Shown piece after piece: positions 53,147 to 62,288 of a stretch of DNA of 64,000 bases. The translations under genes were made by a program, and so were the position numbers. Origin of the DNA: Streptomyces pseudovenezuelae (GTDB lineage Bacteria; Actinomycetota; Actinomycetes; Streptomycetales; Streptomycetaceae). The stretch's first letter is position 1; every line of letters starts with the position of its first letter. The notes below the pieces were generated by a model. It saw nothing but the letters and a program-made list of their open reading frames with translations, ran no database searches and was not told where the DNA came from. Location of the stretch: positions 759,649-823,648 of the forward strand of contig NZ_KQ948150.1 in NCBI RefSeq assembly GCF_001513955.1, in the 5' to 3' direction.

Positions 53147-54582
53147 GCCCGTTTGCCGTGATGGGGGTCAGCGCTGCAGCGTGAGCAAGCCCGGCCGGTA
53201 CAGCAGTTGATGTAGGGGGTGCCTGACGGGGTGTTGGGGGACAGGCCCTGGTAGAGCAGTTGCAGGTTGCACGGGTCGACGGTCATGGTCTGGTCGGGGT
53301 TGTTGCGGACCAGGTCACCGTGGCTGATGTCGTTGGTCCAGGTCGCACCGCTGTTGGCCTTGCCCGCGAAGGGGTTGCTCTCGGTGGCCGCCTGTGGGGT
53401 CCACGGCCCGTTCAGGCTGGAAGCGGTGAACGAGCGGAAGAACCGCTGCTCACTCACGCCGCGAGCCTCGACGATCATGAGGTACTGGTTCTGGCCCTGC
53501 ACCTTGTAGACCTGCGGCGCCTCGAACAGGTTCTTCACCGTGTCGCTCATGACCGTCGTGTACGACGAGCCGAAGCTGGCCGGGAAGTTTCCGATCGGCA
53601 TGTCCGACCGGTAGATCTTGCCGTTGTCACCGGCGAAGAACAGGTACATGTTCTGGCCGTCGGCGATCAGGGTCGGGTCGATCGCGCTGCCGTCGGGGAC
53701 ACTACCGGTGAACAGGGGCTGTGCCGCGGACCAGCCGTTGGGGTTGGTTGGATCGCTCGACGTGCGGTAGACGAACGGCCATTGGGTTCCCCACCCGTTG
53801 GATGTCAGCACCCAGATGTTCTTGGGCGCGAAGTAGAACAGGGTGGGAGCCACCGCGCCCTGGCTCATCTGGGTCTGGCCGGCCGAGGCCATGTCCGACC
53901 AGTTCGTGAAGGGGCTGAACGCCATCGACTTCCACGACGACCCGTCGGAGACGGTCGCGTAGACGAGGTGCCTTCCGTTGTAGGTCACGGTGGTGAAGTC
54001 CTTCAGCGCGGCCCACCCGTTCGCCGGCTGCGCCAGCGGGCCGGTCGAGGTCCACCGGTAGGCCGACGGAAGGGCGCAATTGCCACCCGACGACGCGGAC
54101 AGGCCGGTCCACTGCTGGTTGGCGGCGCCGTTGCAGTTCCAGAGCTGCACGGTCGCGCCGTTGGCCGTCGCACCGCCCGACACGTCGAGGCACAGTCCGG
54201 ACTCCACGGCGACGATCGTCCCGTCGGAGTTGACCCGCCACTGCTGGTTGGTGTCGCCGCTGCAGGACCAGATCACCGGCCGGGTGCCGGCCGTGGTGGC
54301 GTGGCCCGGAACGTCGAGGCACTTGTTGCCGTACACGGTCAGCTGGTTGTTGTCCGTGAGGGTCCACTGCTGGTTGGTCCCGCCCCAGCAGTCGTAGATC
54401 TGCAGGCTCGTGCCGTCGGTCTGCGCGGCTCCCGGCACGTCGAGGCACCGGCCGGAGCCGACGCCGCGCAAGGCACCGGTGGTGGCTGCCTGTGCCGGGT
54501 CGGCGACCAGCAGCGCCGCCACAGCGGTGAGGACCGCGAGCACCACGGACAGATGTTTGCGGCCTAAGGCGTGTCTGAGCAT
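53143..54582 (-). CDS. GH62 alpha-L-arabinofuranosidase with N-terminal ricin-type domain; 3' end frameshifted
   Basis: 479 residues as read, from the ATG at 54582 (AGAGG 5 bases upstream). Signal peptide ending DPAQAA; beta-trefoil with three NQQW repeats (~35-160); GH62 catalytic propeller from ~170 with ALKDFTTVTYNG (general base Asp), GSAIDPTLIADG and LFEAPQVYKV (acid Glu). The final ~17 residues (CCTGRACSRCSADPHHGKRA) are unlike the family. Shifting by one base near the G5 run at 53215-53219 gives LLYRPGLLTLQR and a stop at 53168, the normal GH62 end, so the tail is frameshifted in the sequence given. Leu6 is TTA (54565-54567), suggesting bldA-dependent translation. It releases arabinose side chains from arabinoxylan outside the cell. 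Confidence 0.9.
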   Translation of the reverse strand: MLRHALGRKHLSVVLAVLTAVAALLVADPAQAATTGALRGVGSGRCLDVPGAAQTDGTSLQIYDCWGGTNQQWTLTDNNQLTVYGNKCLDVPGHATTAGTRPVIWSCSGDTNQQWRVNSDGTIVAVESGLCLDVSGGATANGATVQLWNCNGAANQQWTGLSASSGGNCALPSAYRWTSTGPLAQPANGWAALKDFTTVTYNGRHLVYATVSDGSSWKSMAFSPFTNWSDMASAGQTQMSQGAVAPTLFYFAPKNIWVLTSNGWGTQWPFVYRTSSDPTNPNGWSAAQPLFTGSVPDGSAIDPTLIADGQNMYLFFAGDNGKIYRSDMPIGNFPASFGSSYTTVMSDTVKNLFEAPQVYKVQGQNQYLMIVEARGVSEQRFFRSFTASSLNGPWTPQAATESNPFAGKANSGATWTNDISHGDLVRNNPDQTMTVDPCNLQLLYQGLSPNTPSGTPYINCCTGRACSRCSADPHHGKRA

Positions 54583-55159
54583 GGAGTCCTCTTTCTTGCG
54601 TGGGCTTCTTGCATGGGCGGTTCCGGTCGACTCCGTCCGCACTGGCGGGTGGGCGTTGCGGTGCAAGCCGATGTTCGTTCGAGATATCGAGCAATGGCCG
54701 AAGTATCGAGCAAGTGGCAGCGAATCGCGGGACGATCTAGCGCAGGAGTTGCGCAGTGGGGGCCTGCTCATCGATCCACTTCACTCATACATGGGATGGA
54801 TTAGCAGGTACGAGTGTGGCTGGTGTCTAGCCCCGTGACAGAAAATTCCAGCTTCGGGCTGACGGAAGCCGGATTCGTCTGCCGGACAACCATGTCAAAC
54901 ATGGGGTGTTCTGTAGAACGCGTGAAGGTAGCGTGAGCGCGTCGGTCCCTTCGGAACCTCTGCCCGCGCATGCTCTGTCCCGCCGAAGGGTCGCCGGCCC
55001 GGCAGGCAGAAGCCTCCCCGGCCCGTCGGGCAGAAAAATGGTTTCGGCTGGAAGGCAACCTTTGCGGTGCTGGTGACCACAAGGAGTCGGATCCGGCCAG
55101 TCCCGGTGGCGGCGATCCGTTTTCCCCCTGTGCACGGTATGCAAGGAGAGCACCTCCCC
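54583..55159. promoter_or_regulatory. Divergent control region of GH62 and GH74 genes
   Basis: 577 bases without a gene between two divergent secreted hydrolases. Direct repeats TATCGAGCAA at 54685-54694 and 54704-54713 (19-base step), and the inverted repeat CCATG-TCAAA-CATGG at 54890-54904. These are candidate regulator sites. A classic CebR box (TGGGAGCGCTCCCA) was not seen. Confidence 0.45.
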
Positions 55160-57814
55160 ATGAACAACCCCACGAACGGCGAGCGCCGCGGGCGTCATCG
55201 CCGTCGCTGGACCGCGACCGGTCTGCTGCTCGGCGTGCCCGCCGCAGTCGTGCCGTACCTCGTGTTCACACAGGACGACTCGCAAGCCGCGACGGTCGAC
55301 GGCAATGCCTACTACGAGTTGGTCTCCGTGCGCAGCGGCAAGGTGCTGGACGTCAACGGCTTCTCCACCGCCGACGGCACCCGGATCCAGCAGTGGACCG
55401 ACCAGAACACCGCCAACCAGCAGTGGAAGCTGAAGTCCGCCGGGGACGGCTACTACGAGCTGGTGAACCGCAACAGCGGCAAAGTGCTGGGCGTAAAGGG
55501 CAATTCGACCGCTCAGGGGGTCGCGGCCGAGCAGCAGACCGACAGCTCGGCCACCTCCCAGGAGTGGAAGATCGGCGAGGTGAGCGGTTCCGACGCTGTC
55601 ACCTTCACCTCCCGCAGGAGCGGCCAGGTCCTGGACGTCTCCGGGGGTTCCACAGCCGACGGCGCGACAGTCATCCAGTATCCCGGCAGGGGCAGCACCA
55701 ACCAGCAGTGGAAGCTGAGGAAGACGGCCGAGGCCCCGGCGTCCGGGACCGGCGGGGCGCAGACCACAGCCGCGTCCGGACCGTATGTGTGGAAGAACGC
55801 CCAGGTGGTGGGCGGCGGTTACGTCACCGGACTGGTGTTCAACCCAGGCGAGAAAGGCCTGCTGTACGCGCGCACCGACATGGGCGGCGCCTACCGCTGG
55901 GACACCGGGGCCGAGCAGTGGATCCCGCTGACCGACTGGATCGGCGAGAAGGACTGGAACCTGCTGGGCATCGACTCGCTGGCCAGCGACCCGGTCGACC
56001 CCAACCGGCTCTACCTCGGGACAGGCACCTACACCAACGACTGGGCGGGCAACGGGGCGATCCTGCGCTCGACCGACCAGGGCCGCACTTTCCAGCGCAC
56101 CGAACTGCCCTTCAAGCTGGGCGGCAACGAGGACGGCCGCGGAGCGGGCGAACGGCTCGTGGTCGACCCCTCGAACCACGCCACCCTGCTCCTTGGCACC
56201 CGCAAGAACGGCCTGTGGCGCAGCACCGACTACGGCGTGACATGGAGTCAGGTCTCCTCGTTCCCCGTCAACGATGGGGCGGGCAGCGGCGGGGGCATCT
56301 CCTTCGTGACGTACGGCCCGGCCGGCAGCAAGACGGTCTACGTCGGCGTCGCCGACAAGTCCACCTCCCTGTACCGCTCCACCGACGGCGGCACCACCTG
56401 GCAGGCCGTCCCCGGCCGGCCCACCGGCCAGATGCCCCAGCACGGCGTGGTCTCCGGCGACGGCTCGCTGTACCTGACGTACACCGACGCCCTCGGGCCC
56501 AACGGCGTGACGGCGGGCTCGGTGTGGAAGTACACCCCGGCCGGCGGGGCGTGGAAGAACGTCTCCCCGTCCAGCGGCGGTTACGGGTTCTCCGGTCTGG
56601 CCGTCGACCCGCAGAAGCCGTCCACGGTGATGGTCACCACCCTCGACCGCTGGTGGCCGCAGGACGAGCTCTACCGCACCACCGACGGCGGTACGACCTG
56701 GAAGGCGCTGGCCGACAAGTCGGTGCGGGACGCCTCCCCCGCTCCCTACATCGGTACCGGCATAGGCCACTGGATGACCGCCCTGGCCATCGATCCCTTC
56801 GACTCCGGGCACGTGCTGTACGGCACCGGCAACGGCATCTGGCGCAGCAAGGACGCAAGCGCCTCCGACAGTGGCGGCACCAGCCACTGGACGCCGGGAG
56901 CCGTGGGACTGGAGGAGACCTCGCTGGCGGACGCCGTCGCCCCGCCCGGCGGTGCCACCCTCATCACCTCCATGGGCGACCAAGGCGGATTCCGGTACGC
57001 CGGCTCCCTGACCGAGGAGCCCGCCGGGCGGCTGAAGAACCCACTGATGAGCAGCAGCACCGACATCGATTTCGCCCAGTCCAACCCCTCGATGATGGTC
57101 CGCGTCGGCCGTGGCGGCGAGCAGGACGGCGCCTACTCCACCGACGCCGGCAGCAGCTGGAACGGCTTCAAGGCGGAGCCGGTCAGCAGTTCCCAGATGG
57201 GCCATGTCGCGCTTGCGGCGGACGGCTCCACCATCGTCTGGACGGAGGACGGTCAGGTCCCGTACCGCTCGACCGGCAAGGGCTCCAGCTGGTCGAGGGT
57301 CAGCGGCCTGGGCGGCGACGCCGAGGTCGTCGCCGACCGCGCCTCGGGCAGCACCTTCTACTCCCTGTCCCACGGCACCCTCTACGCCAGCACCGACGGC
57401 GGCGCGACCTTCACCGCCCGGGCCGGCAACCTGCCCTCCGGCCGGCTCACGGCCGTCCCCGGTATTGCCGGGGACCTGTGGATCGCCGGCGGTGACAAGG
57501 GGTTGCTGCACTCCACCGACGGCGGCCGCACCTTCACCACCCTCACCACGGTGAAGTCCGCCTCCGCCCTCGGCTTCGGAAAGGCCGCACCGGGCGCCGG
57601 ATACCAGGCGTTGTACCTGATCGGCACCGTCAAGGACGTCACCGGAGTCTTCCGATCCACCGACAAGGGCGCCACCTGGCTCCGCGTCAACGACGACGCC
57701 CACCAGTGGGGCGCCATCGGCAGCGTCGGCGTCATCACCGGCGACCCCGACACCTTCGGCCGCGTCTACATCGGCACCAATGGACGCGGACTGCAGTACG
57801 GCGACCCGTCCTGA
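55160..57814 (+). CDS. Secreted GH74 xyloglucanase with N-terminal ricin-type module
   Basis: 884 residues from the ATG at 55160; AAGGAG lies 11 bases before it, and a start at 55139 is possible. A basic lead and one hydrophobic segment act as signal or anchor. A beta-trefoil (~45-180) has NQQWKL, SQEWKI and NQQWKL. From ~205 the two seven-bladed GH74 propellers start with VTGLVFNPGEKGLLYARTDM then GGAYRW (catalytic Asp region), followed by many Asp-box-like STDGGTTW motifs. Full family length. It cuts the xyloglucan backbone. Divergent from the GH62 gene, so the two likely form a hemicellulose response. Confidence 0.93.
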   Translation: MNNPTNGERRGRHRRRWTATGLLLGVPAAVVPYLVFTQDDSQAATVDGNAYYELVSVRSGKVLDVNGFSTADGTRIQQWTDQNTANQQWKLKSAGDGYYELVNRNSGKVLGVKGNSTAQGVAAEQQTDSSATSQEWKIGEVSGSDAVTFTSRRSGQVLDVSGGSTADGATVIQYPGRGSTNQQWKLRKTAEAPASGTGGAQTTAASGPYVWKNAQVVGGGYVTGLVFNPGEKGLLYARTDMGGAYRWDTGAEQWIPLTDWIGEKDWNLLGIDSLASDPVDPNRLYLGTGTYTNDWAGNGAILRSTDQGRTFQRTELPFKLGGNEDGRGAGERLVVDPSNHATLLLGTRKNGLWRSTDYGVTWSQVSSFPVNDGAGSGGGISFVTYGPAGSKTVYVGVADKSTSLYRSTDGGTTWQAVPGRPTGQMPQHGVVSGDGSLYLTYTDALGPNGVTAGSVWKYTPAGGAWKNVSPSSGGYGFSGLAVDPQKPSTVMVTTLDRWWPQDELYRTTDGGTTWKALADKSVRDASPAPYIGTGIGHWMTALAIDPFDSGHVLYGTGNGIWRSKDASASDSGGTSHWTPGAVGLEETSLADAVAPPGGATLITSMGDQGGFRYAGSLTEEPAGRLKNPLMSSSTDIDFAQSNPSMMVRVGRGGEQDGAYSTDAGSSWNGFKAEPVSSSQMGHVALAADGSTIVWTEDGQVPYRSTGKGSSWSRVSGLGGDAEVVADRASGSTFYSLSHGTLYASTDGGATFTARAGNLPSGRLTAVPGIAGDLWIAGGDKGLLHSTDGGRTFTTLTTVKSASALGFGKAAPGAGYQALYLIGTVKDVTGVFRSTDKGATWLRVNDDAHQWGAIGSVGVITGDPDTFGRVYIGTNGRGLQYGDPS

Positions 57815-57818
57815 CCTC

Positions 57819-57870
57819 GATGCTCGGGCGGAGCGGCAGGCACACCAGCCTGCTGCCCCGCCCGAGCATC
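57819..57870 (+). terminator. Long hairpin terminator of the GH74 gene
   Basis: Arms of 23 bases (57819-57841 and 57848-57870) starting GATGCTCGGGCGG and ending CCGCCCGAGCATC, with loop ACACCA and one weak pair. It starts four bases after the stop codon. Confidence 0.9.
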
Positions 57871-58097
57871 CGCAGCGCCGTCGCAGTGCGTCGCCCCGGT
57901 CCCGCAGTGAAGGTCCAGGCATTGCGCGTACGCCGGGGGAGGTGCATGGTCAGGCGGCGGAAGCACCCGCCGTCTCATCACGGGACAACACTCAGATCGA
58001 CAGCGCATTGATTGCTTTACTGACCCGTCAGATACTGCGGTGTCAGGTAACTTGGCCACCGGATATCAACCTGCCCCCGCGCAGAAAGCGAAATCCC

Positions 58098-59237
58098 GTG
58101 ACCAGCTTGCCCAGCCGACGACGCCTCCTCGCCACCGGAGCGAGGGCCGCGCTCAGCCTCGGCGCACTCGGCGCCACCGCTTCCCCCGCATCGGCCGCCC
58201 CCGCAGACTCGGCCACCGGCAGCCGCTCCGAGGAAACCAGGACCCTCGACGAGCTGTACCAGGACGCCCTCGCCGAGGGCGGCAAACTCGTGGTCTACGC
58301 GGGCGGCGACCTCGCCAACTCGGGCAGCGGTGCGAGCGCACGCACTGCCTTCCGCGCCCGGTTCCCGGAGATAGACCTTCAGCTGATCGTGGACTACAGC
58401 AAGTACCACGATGTCCGGATCGACAACCAGTTCGCGACCGACACCCTTGTCCCCGACGTTGTTCAGCTGCAGACGCTGCAGGACTTCACCCGCTGGAAGC
58501 ACGAGGGTCGGCTGCTGCACTACAAGCCCGCCGGCTTCAGCAAGCTGTACAAGAAGTTCCGGGACTCCGACGGCGCCTGGATTTCTGCGGCGGTCATCGC
58601 CTTCAGCTACGTCTACGACATCGCGGCAGCCGGCGCGAACGCGCCTCAGTCCCCCCTGGACCTGATCGACCCGCGCTGGAAAGGCAAGGTCGCCTCCTCC
58701 TACCCGCATGACGACGACGCGGTCCTCTACCTCTACGCCCTCTACGCGGAGAAGTACGGCTGGGACTGGATGGCGGCCCTCGCCGCTCAGCAGCCGCAGT
58801 TCGCTCGGGGATCGTTCTCGCCCAGCACCGCGATCAACAACAAGACGGCGGTCGTCGGCCTCGGTACCGGAGGCAATGCGACGGCCACCAGCGGCATCCG
58901 TATGGGTTTGCCCGACGGGCACCCCTTCATGGCCTGGGGTCAACGCCTGGCGATCTTCAAGCAGGCCGCCAACCCGACTGCGGCCAAGCTCTTCCTGAAC
59001 TGGCAGATCTCCACGGAGCGCCAGACCTCCAGCAGTTGGTCGGTGCGTACGGACATCCCCGCACCCGCAGGCCTGCGACCCGTCTGGGAGTACGCCAACG
59101 CCAACGTGGACGGCTTCCCCCGCTTCATGGAAGACCGCGCCAAGGTCGAGCGGCTCAAGCAGACCTTCGCCCTGTACTTCGGCGAGGTCAAGGGTGACCC
59201 GACCCCCGGTTGGCCCGGTCTGCACCCGGGGGCCTGA
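58098..59237 (+). CDS. Exported extracellular solute-binding protein (iron(III)/2-aminoethylphosphonate-type ABC)
   Basis: 379 residues from the GTG at 58098. A Tat-like signal RRRLLATGARAALSLGALGA with Ala-rich cleavage site. The mature part is a type 2 periplasmic binding protein (KLVVYAGGDLANSG; FPEIDLQLIVDYSKYHDVRID; VVQLQTLQDFTRW; WKGKVASSYPHDDDAVLYLY). No permease or ATPase lies nearby, so it is an orphan binding protein. Ligand unknown. The 283-base gap before it holds the GH74 terminator and presumably its promoter. Confidence 0.82.
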   Translation: MTSLPSRRRLLATGARAALSLGALGATASPASAAPADSATGSRSEETRTLDELYQDALAEGGKLVVYAGGDLANSGSGASARTAFRARFPEIDLQLIVDYSKYHDVRIDNQFATDTLVPDVVQLQTLQDFTRWKHEGRLLHYKPAGFSKLYKKFRDSDGAWISAAVIAFSYVYDIAAAGANAPQSPLDLIDPRWKGKVASSYPHDDDAVLYLYALYAEKYGWDWMAALAAQQPQFARGSFSPSTAINNKTAVVGLGTGGNATATSGIRMGLPDGHPFMAWGQRLAIFKQAANPTAAKLFLNWQISTERQTSSSWSVRTDIPAPAGLRPVWEYANANVDGFPRFMEDRAKVERLKQTFALYFGEVKGDPTPGWPGLHPGA

Positions 59238-59250
59238 CCTGCCAGGCCCT

Positions 59251-59290
59251 GTGCCGCGCCCGAAGACCCCGCTGTCCAAGGGCGCGGCAC
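59251..59290 (+). terminator. Hairpin terminator of the binding-protein gene
   Basis: Perfect 11-base arms GTGCCGCGCCC / GGGCGCGGCAC with an 18-base loop, 13 bases after the stop. Confidence 0.8.
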
Positions 59291-59344
59291 CTACTTCGCC
59301 GCCGGAGTGACGACAGCCGAGGGTGACCGGGATTTGACACCCTG

Positions 59345-59525
59345 CCAGATCCGTTGCGGACGTGCCGCACGTGACGGGGTACGCCTTCTCGAAGTCCGTC
59401 ACCTGTGCGTTCATGATTCATGACACGCCCTGTTCGACGGCCCACCGCCGTGGGAACACGACGAAGCCCCTGACGTCCGGCGGGCGCCGCACCGTCTTCA
59501 TGGTGATGTCGAGGTACCTCTTCGC
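59345..59525 (-). pseudogene. IS5-family transposase remnant
   Basis: The minus strand reads LDITMKTVRRPPDVRGFVVF then PRRWAVEQG, the C-terminal DDE region of Streptomyces IS5 transposases (TIKTVxRPKDxKGFVVLPRRWVVERxxAWL). Beyond a stop at 59418 a second frame continues with VTDFEKAYPVTCGTSA, like the family's VRDYERLPxxSEA. Both ends and most of the gene are gone. No inverted repeats were recognised. Confidence 0.75.
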
Positions 59526-59599
59526 TCGTTCCACCCGGGTGCGGCGTGGCCGCTCCGGTTCGACGGCGATCCGCTCGTCGACACGGTCAGCGAGGGTGC

Positions 59600-59866
59600 G
59601 ATCGCGCGGGAGGCCGTCGAGCCGACTGACCGGCACCGCCGCGGGCTTCACCCCCGGCACGACGGTCCGGTACTCGTAGCGCCCCTCGGCATCCGCGACG
59701 ATCTTGCCGCGCAGGTGGTAATTCGGCAGGTCGAAGTCGGCGACGTCGAGGCCCTCCAGGGGCCCGCCTGCTCGGGCGTCAGACCCGCGTACCGGCCGTC
59801 GGCGGTGGTCTGCCAGGGATCGATCACCGCGCCCCGGGTACGTAGCCGGGCCCGGTCGCCATCCAC
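59600..59866 (-). pseudogene. Intradiol ring-cleavage dioxygenase remnant
   Basis: Minus-strand pieces in two frames match the core of catechol/hydroxyquinol 1,2-dioxygenases: GAVIDPWQTTADGRYAGLTP, then, shifted near 59765, DFDLPNYHLRGKIVADAEGR and YEYRTVVPGVKP (family: D-W-Q-A-x-A-D-G-x-Y, L-R-G, D-x-x-G-x-Y-x-x-R-T-x-x-P). It runs into the IS5 remnant. A further coding-like stretch (ITDEELGQAITYVTKPVESG) continues at 59870-60045 but I could not place it. The gene is dead. Confidence 0.65.
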
Positions 59867-60052
59867 GTGGAGGCGCCGTCCTTCTCCGGGTGGGCGTAGG
59901 CCCTGCCGTAACTGACTTCGATCGTGCGGTTGGCGACGAGCAGGGTCGTCGCCAGCATGAACTCCCCTGACTCGACCGGCTTCGTCACGTAGGTGATGGC
60001 CTGGCCCAGCTCCTCGTCCGTGATGCCAGGTGGGTGTGGATCATGGGGCGGG

Positions 60053-60718
60053 TCATCCTCGGGTGTTCCAGACGAGGGGGGATTTTCGGATCCAGGTGTT
60101 GTCCTCGATCGCCTGGACGAGGAACTGGGCGAGGTCGGCGCGGTTGATCCGGGCGCCGGGCTTTTCGGTGCCGGCCTCGGCGGCCCGTACCGGACCGCTG
60201 AGGGACTTGTCGGTGAGGGTGACGGCGCGAGCCAGGGTCCAGTGGATGTCTGACGAGGCGCGCACGAGCTGGTCGAGGCCGGTGTGGTCCGCGAAGCCCG
60301 CCTTGACGTTCGACAGGTTGATGAACGCCTTGACCAGCGGGTTGAGCCGGGCCCAGTCCTCGCCCGCGCCCTGCGTGGACGTCAGCACGATGCGGCGGAT
60401 GCCCTGCTCGCCCATGACGGTGAGCGTGTTGCGGGCGGCGTCGGTCATGAACATCGGCGGGCTGACCGGCTTGGCCCACGGGTTGTCGGAGGCGCGGGCG
60501 TTGTTCAGTGCGCTGATCACCCCCACGGTGCCGTCGGCTGCCTTGCGGAGGTCGTCGATGTCGGCGGGGGTGCCCTGGAGCAGTTCGACTCCGGCCGGTG
60601 CCTGCACTTTGTCGGGGTTGCGGACGAGGGCGCGGACGTGGTGGCCGCGCCGGGTCGCGTGCTCCAGGACGTGGGCGCCGGTGCGGCCGCTGCCGCCGAG
60701 GACAAGGAGGTTACTCAT
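60053..60718 (-). CDS. NmrA-like NAD(P)-binding protein
   Basis: 221 residues from the ATG at 60718. Atypical SDR with LVLGGSGRTGAHVL at the N-terminus, VLTSTQGAG mid-protein and no YxxxK. Such proteins are NAD(P)H-sensing or quinone-reductase-like. Downstream partner of azoR (36-base gap) in the HxlR-linked set. Confidence 0.87.
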   Translation of the reverse strand: MSNLLVLGGSGRTGAHVLEHATRRGHHVRALVRNPDKVQAPAGVELLQGTPADIDDLRKAADGTVGVISALNNARASDNPWAKPVSPPMFMTDAARNTLTVMGEQGIRRIVLTSTQGAGEDWARLNPLVKAFINLSNVKAGFADHTGLDQLVRASSDIHWTLARAVTLTDKSLSGPVRAAEAGTEKPGARINRADLAQFLVQAIEDNTWIRKSPLVWNTRG

Positions 60719-60754
60719 GGTGATCAAACGCCTTTCGGGCAGTTCAGAGGTGGA

Positions 60755-61399
60755 TCAGGCGGTCGGTCGGCCGGTCAGGGCAGAGCCCAGGCGGCGGGCC
60801 TCGTCGTGCGCCTTGGTCATGGACGCCTCGTGCATCGGAAGCAGCGGGGCCAGCATGGGGACGTACGGCGCCATGGTGAGTTCGGGCAGGACTGTCGTCA
60901 GGTCGAGGCCGAGGTTGGTCGGGTGGCCCAGGACGGTTTCCAGCGTGGGCACCAGGTGGTCCATGCCGTGCTTGGGGGCGCCGGGGCCGTAGCCGCCGCC
61001 GCGTGCGGAGATCACCGTGGCGGGGCGGCCGAGGGTGGGAGGGGCTCCGTCGAAGCTCAGAGTGCGCCCGGCGACCATGATCTGGTCCAGCCATGCCTTG
61101 AACACGGACGGCATCGTGAGGTTGTACATCGGCACGGTGAACAGGTAGGCGTCGGCGCCGAGGAACTCGCCGATCAGCTCGTCCTGAACCGCCGCGGCCT
61201 TCGCCTGCTCGGGGGTGTGCTCGGCGGGGTCGGTGGTGCGGGCGGTGATGCCCGCCGCGCTGAGGTGCGGGGCGGGGGAGAGGGCCAGGTCGCGGTGGAC
61301 GACCGCGCCCTGCCACGCGTCACGGAAGGACTGGGCGACCTGACGGGAGACGGATGCCTCGCCGAGCGAGGAGGCGTCGATGTGCAGCAGATAGGACAT
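60755..61399 (-). CDS. azoR: FMN-dependent NADH-azoreductase
   Basis: 214 residues. Flavodoxin-like fold: HIDASSLGEASVSRQ for FMN phosphate, PMYNLTMPSVFKAWLDQI and ISARGGGYGPG, all typical of AzoR/AcpD. Reduces quinones, azo or nitro compounds with NAD(P)H. Middle gene of the minus-strand redox operon divergent from an HxlR regulator, a standard arrangement for electrophile response. Confidence 0.93.
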   Translation of the reverse strand: MSYLLHIDASSLGEASVSRQVAQSFRDAWQGAVVHRDLALSPAPHLSAAGITARTTDPAEHTPEQAKAAAVQDELIGEFLGADAYLFTVPMYNLTMPSVFKAWLDQIMVAGRTLSFDGAPPTLGRPATVISARGGGYGPGAPKHGMDHLVPTLETVLGHPTNLGLDLTTVLPELTMAPYVPMLAPLLPMHEASMTKAHDEARRLGSALTGRPTA

Positions 61400-61454
61400 C
61401 GAGAATTCAGCCTTTCGAAATCATCAAGGTGGGTCGAGGGGCGTCTGATGGAGG

Positions 61455-62168
61455 TCAGCTGCGGGCCGGTACGGCGCAGCCGTCGGGGCCGCACACCGGA
61501 GCGTCGCCGTCGGTCGCCAGGGTGAGCGGGTGGGATGCGTCCCAGGCCGTGCGCAGCACGTCGAGAAGGCCGTCGCTGTCCTGGGCCCCGGGGATGGCGT
61601 ACGTGCCGTCGACGACGATGAAGGGCGCGCCGTTGGCGCCCAGGCGCTGGGCGCGGGCGGCATCGTCGCTCACCTGGCGCTGGTAGCGGTGCTCGGTGAG
61701 CGCCCGGCGGGTGCCCTCGCGGTCCAGAGCGATCTCCTGGCCCAGGTCGAGCAGGTCGTCCAGGCTGAAGACGGGGCGGGCCTGGCCGAAGTAGGCGCGG
61801 AAGATCGCGTCCCAGGCTTCGCGGTTCTTGCCCTCGGCGGAGGCGTGGGCAAGGAACTCGTGCGCCAGATCGGTGTTGCCGACCAGGTTGTCCAGCACCC
61901 TGTAGGGGCGGAGCCCTTCGGCCTCGGCCAGCGCCTCGATGCGACGCGTGGACGCCTCGGCCTGGAAGCCGCCGATGCCGTGCCGGCGCAGCAGCGCGTC
62001 ACGGACGCTGAACGTCTGACCCACGGGGAAGGAACTGCTCAGCGGGAACGAGTGGTGGACGACCTCCACCTCATTGCCGTGCTCGAACCGTTCCACGGCC
62101 CGGTCCACACGGTGGCTGCCCAGTCCGCACCAGGGGTAGGTGACCTCGGCCCAGACATCGATCTTCAT
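61455..62168 (-). CDS. DsbA-family FrnE-like oxidoreductase
   Basis: 237 residues. Thioredoxin-like FrnE domain with YPWCGLGS at the active site, where the first Cys of CPWC is Tyr, then the helical insert with LDNLVGNTDLAHEFLAHA, GANGAPFIVVDG (cis-Pro) and a C-terminal CGPDGC pair also seen in family members. The single Cys suggests glutathione/mycothiol-type or isomerase chemistry rather than a CxxC disulfide. First gene of the azoR set. Confidence 0.88.
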   Translation of the reverse strand: MKIDVWAEVTYPWCGLGSHRVDRAVERFEHGNEVEVVHHSFPLSSSFPVGQTFSVRDALLRRHGIGGFQAEASTRRIEALAEAEGLRPYRVLDNLVGNTDLAHEFLAHASAEGKNREAWDAIFRAYFGQARPVFSLDDLLDLGQEIALDREGTRRALTEHRYQRQVSDDAARAQRLGANGAPFIVVDGTYAIPGAQDSDGLLDVLRTAWDASHPLTLATDGDAPVCGPDGCAVPARS

Positions 62169-62288
62169 GACGCGCGCCTCCCGTGCCTGCGCTTGCTTCC
62201 TACTTTTTGTTCGTAGCGCCATGATGGGCCAGTATGGAAGTCGATACAAAAGGCACATCGGTGTTCGTGCCGGAGAGGAATGTGCGTC
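62169..62288. promoter_or_regulatory. Divergent promoter region, candidate HxlR operator
   Basis: Two spaced inverted repeats, CTAC-N9-GTAG (62200-62216) and GTAT-N8-ATAC (62232-62247), lie in an A/T-richer patch between the divergent FrnE-like and HxlR genes. HxlR proteins bind such short spaced palindromes as dimers. Confidence 0.45.

Noticed and set aside
54827..57922. Minus-strand open frame of about 1000 codons opposite the GH74 gene
   Set aside because: Antisense shadow of a gene with full GH74 and lectin motifs; no recognisable domain of its own.
58017..59414. Minus-strand open frame opposite the solute-binding protein
   Set aside because: Antisense shadow; the plus strand has a Tat-like signal and binding-protein motifs.
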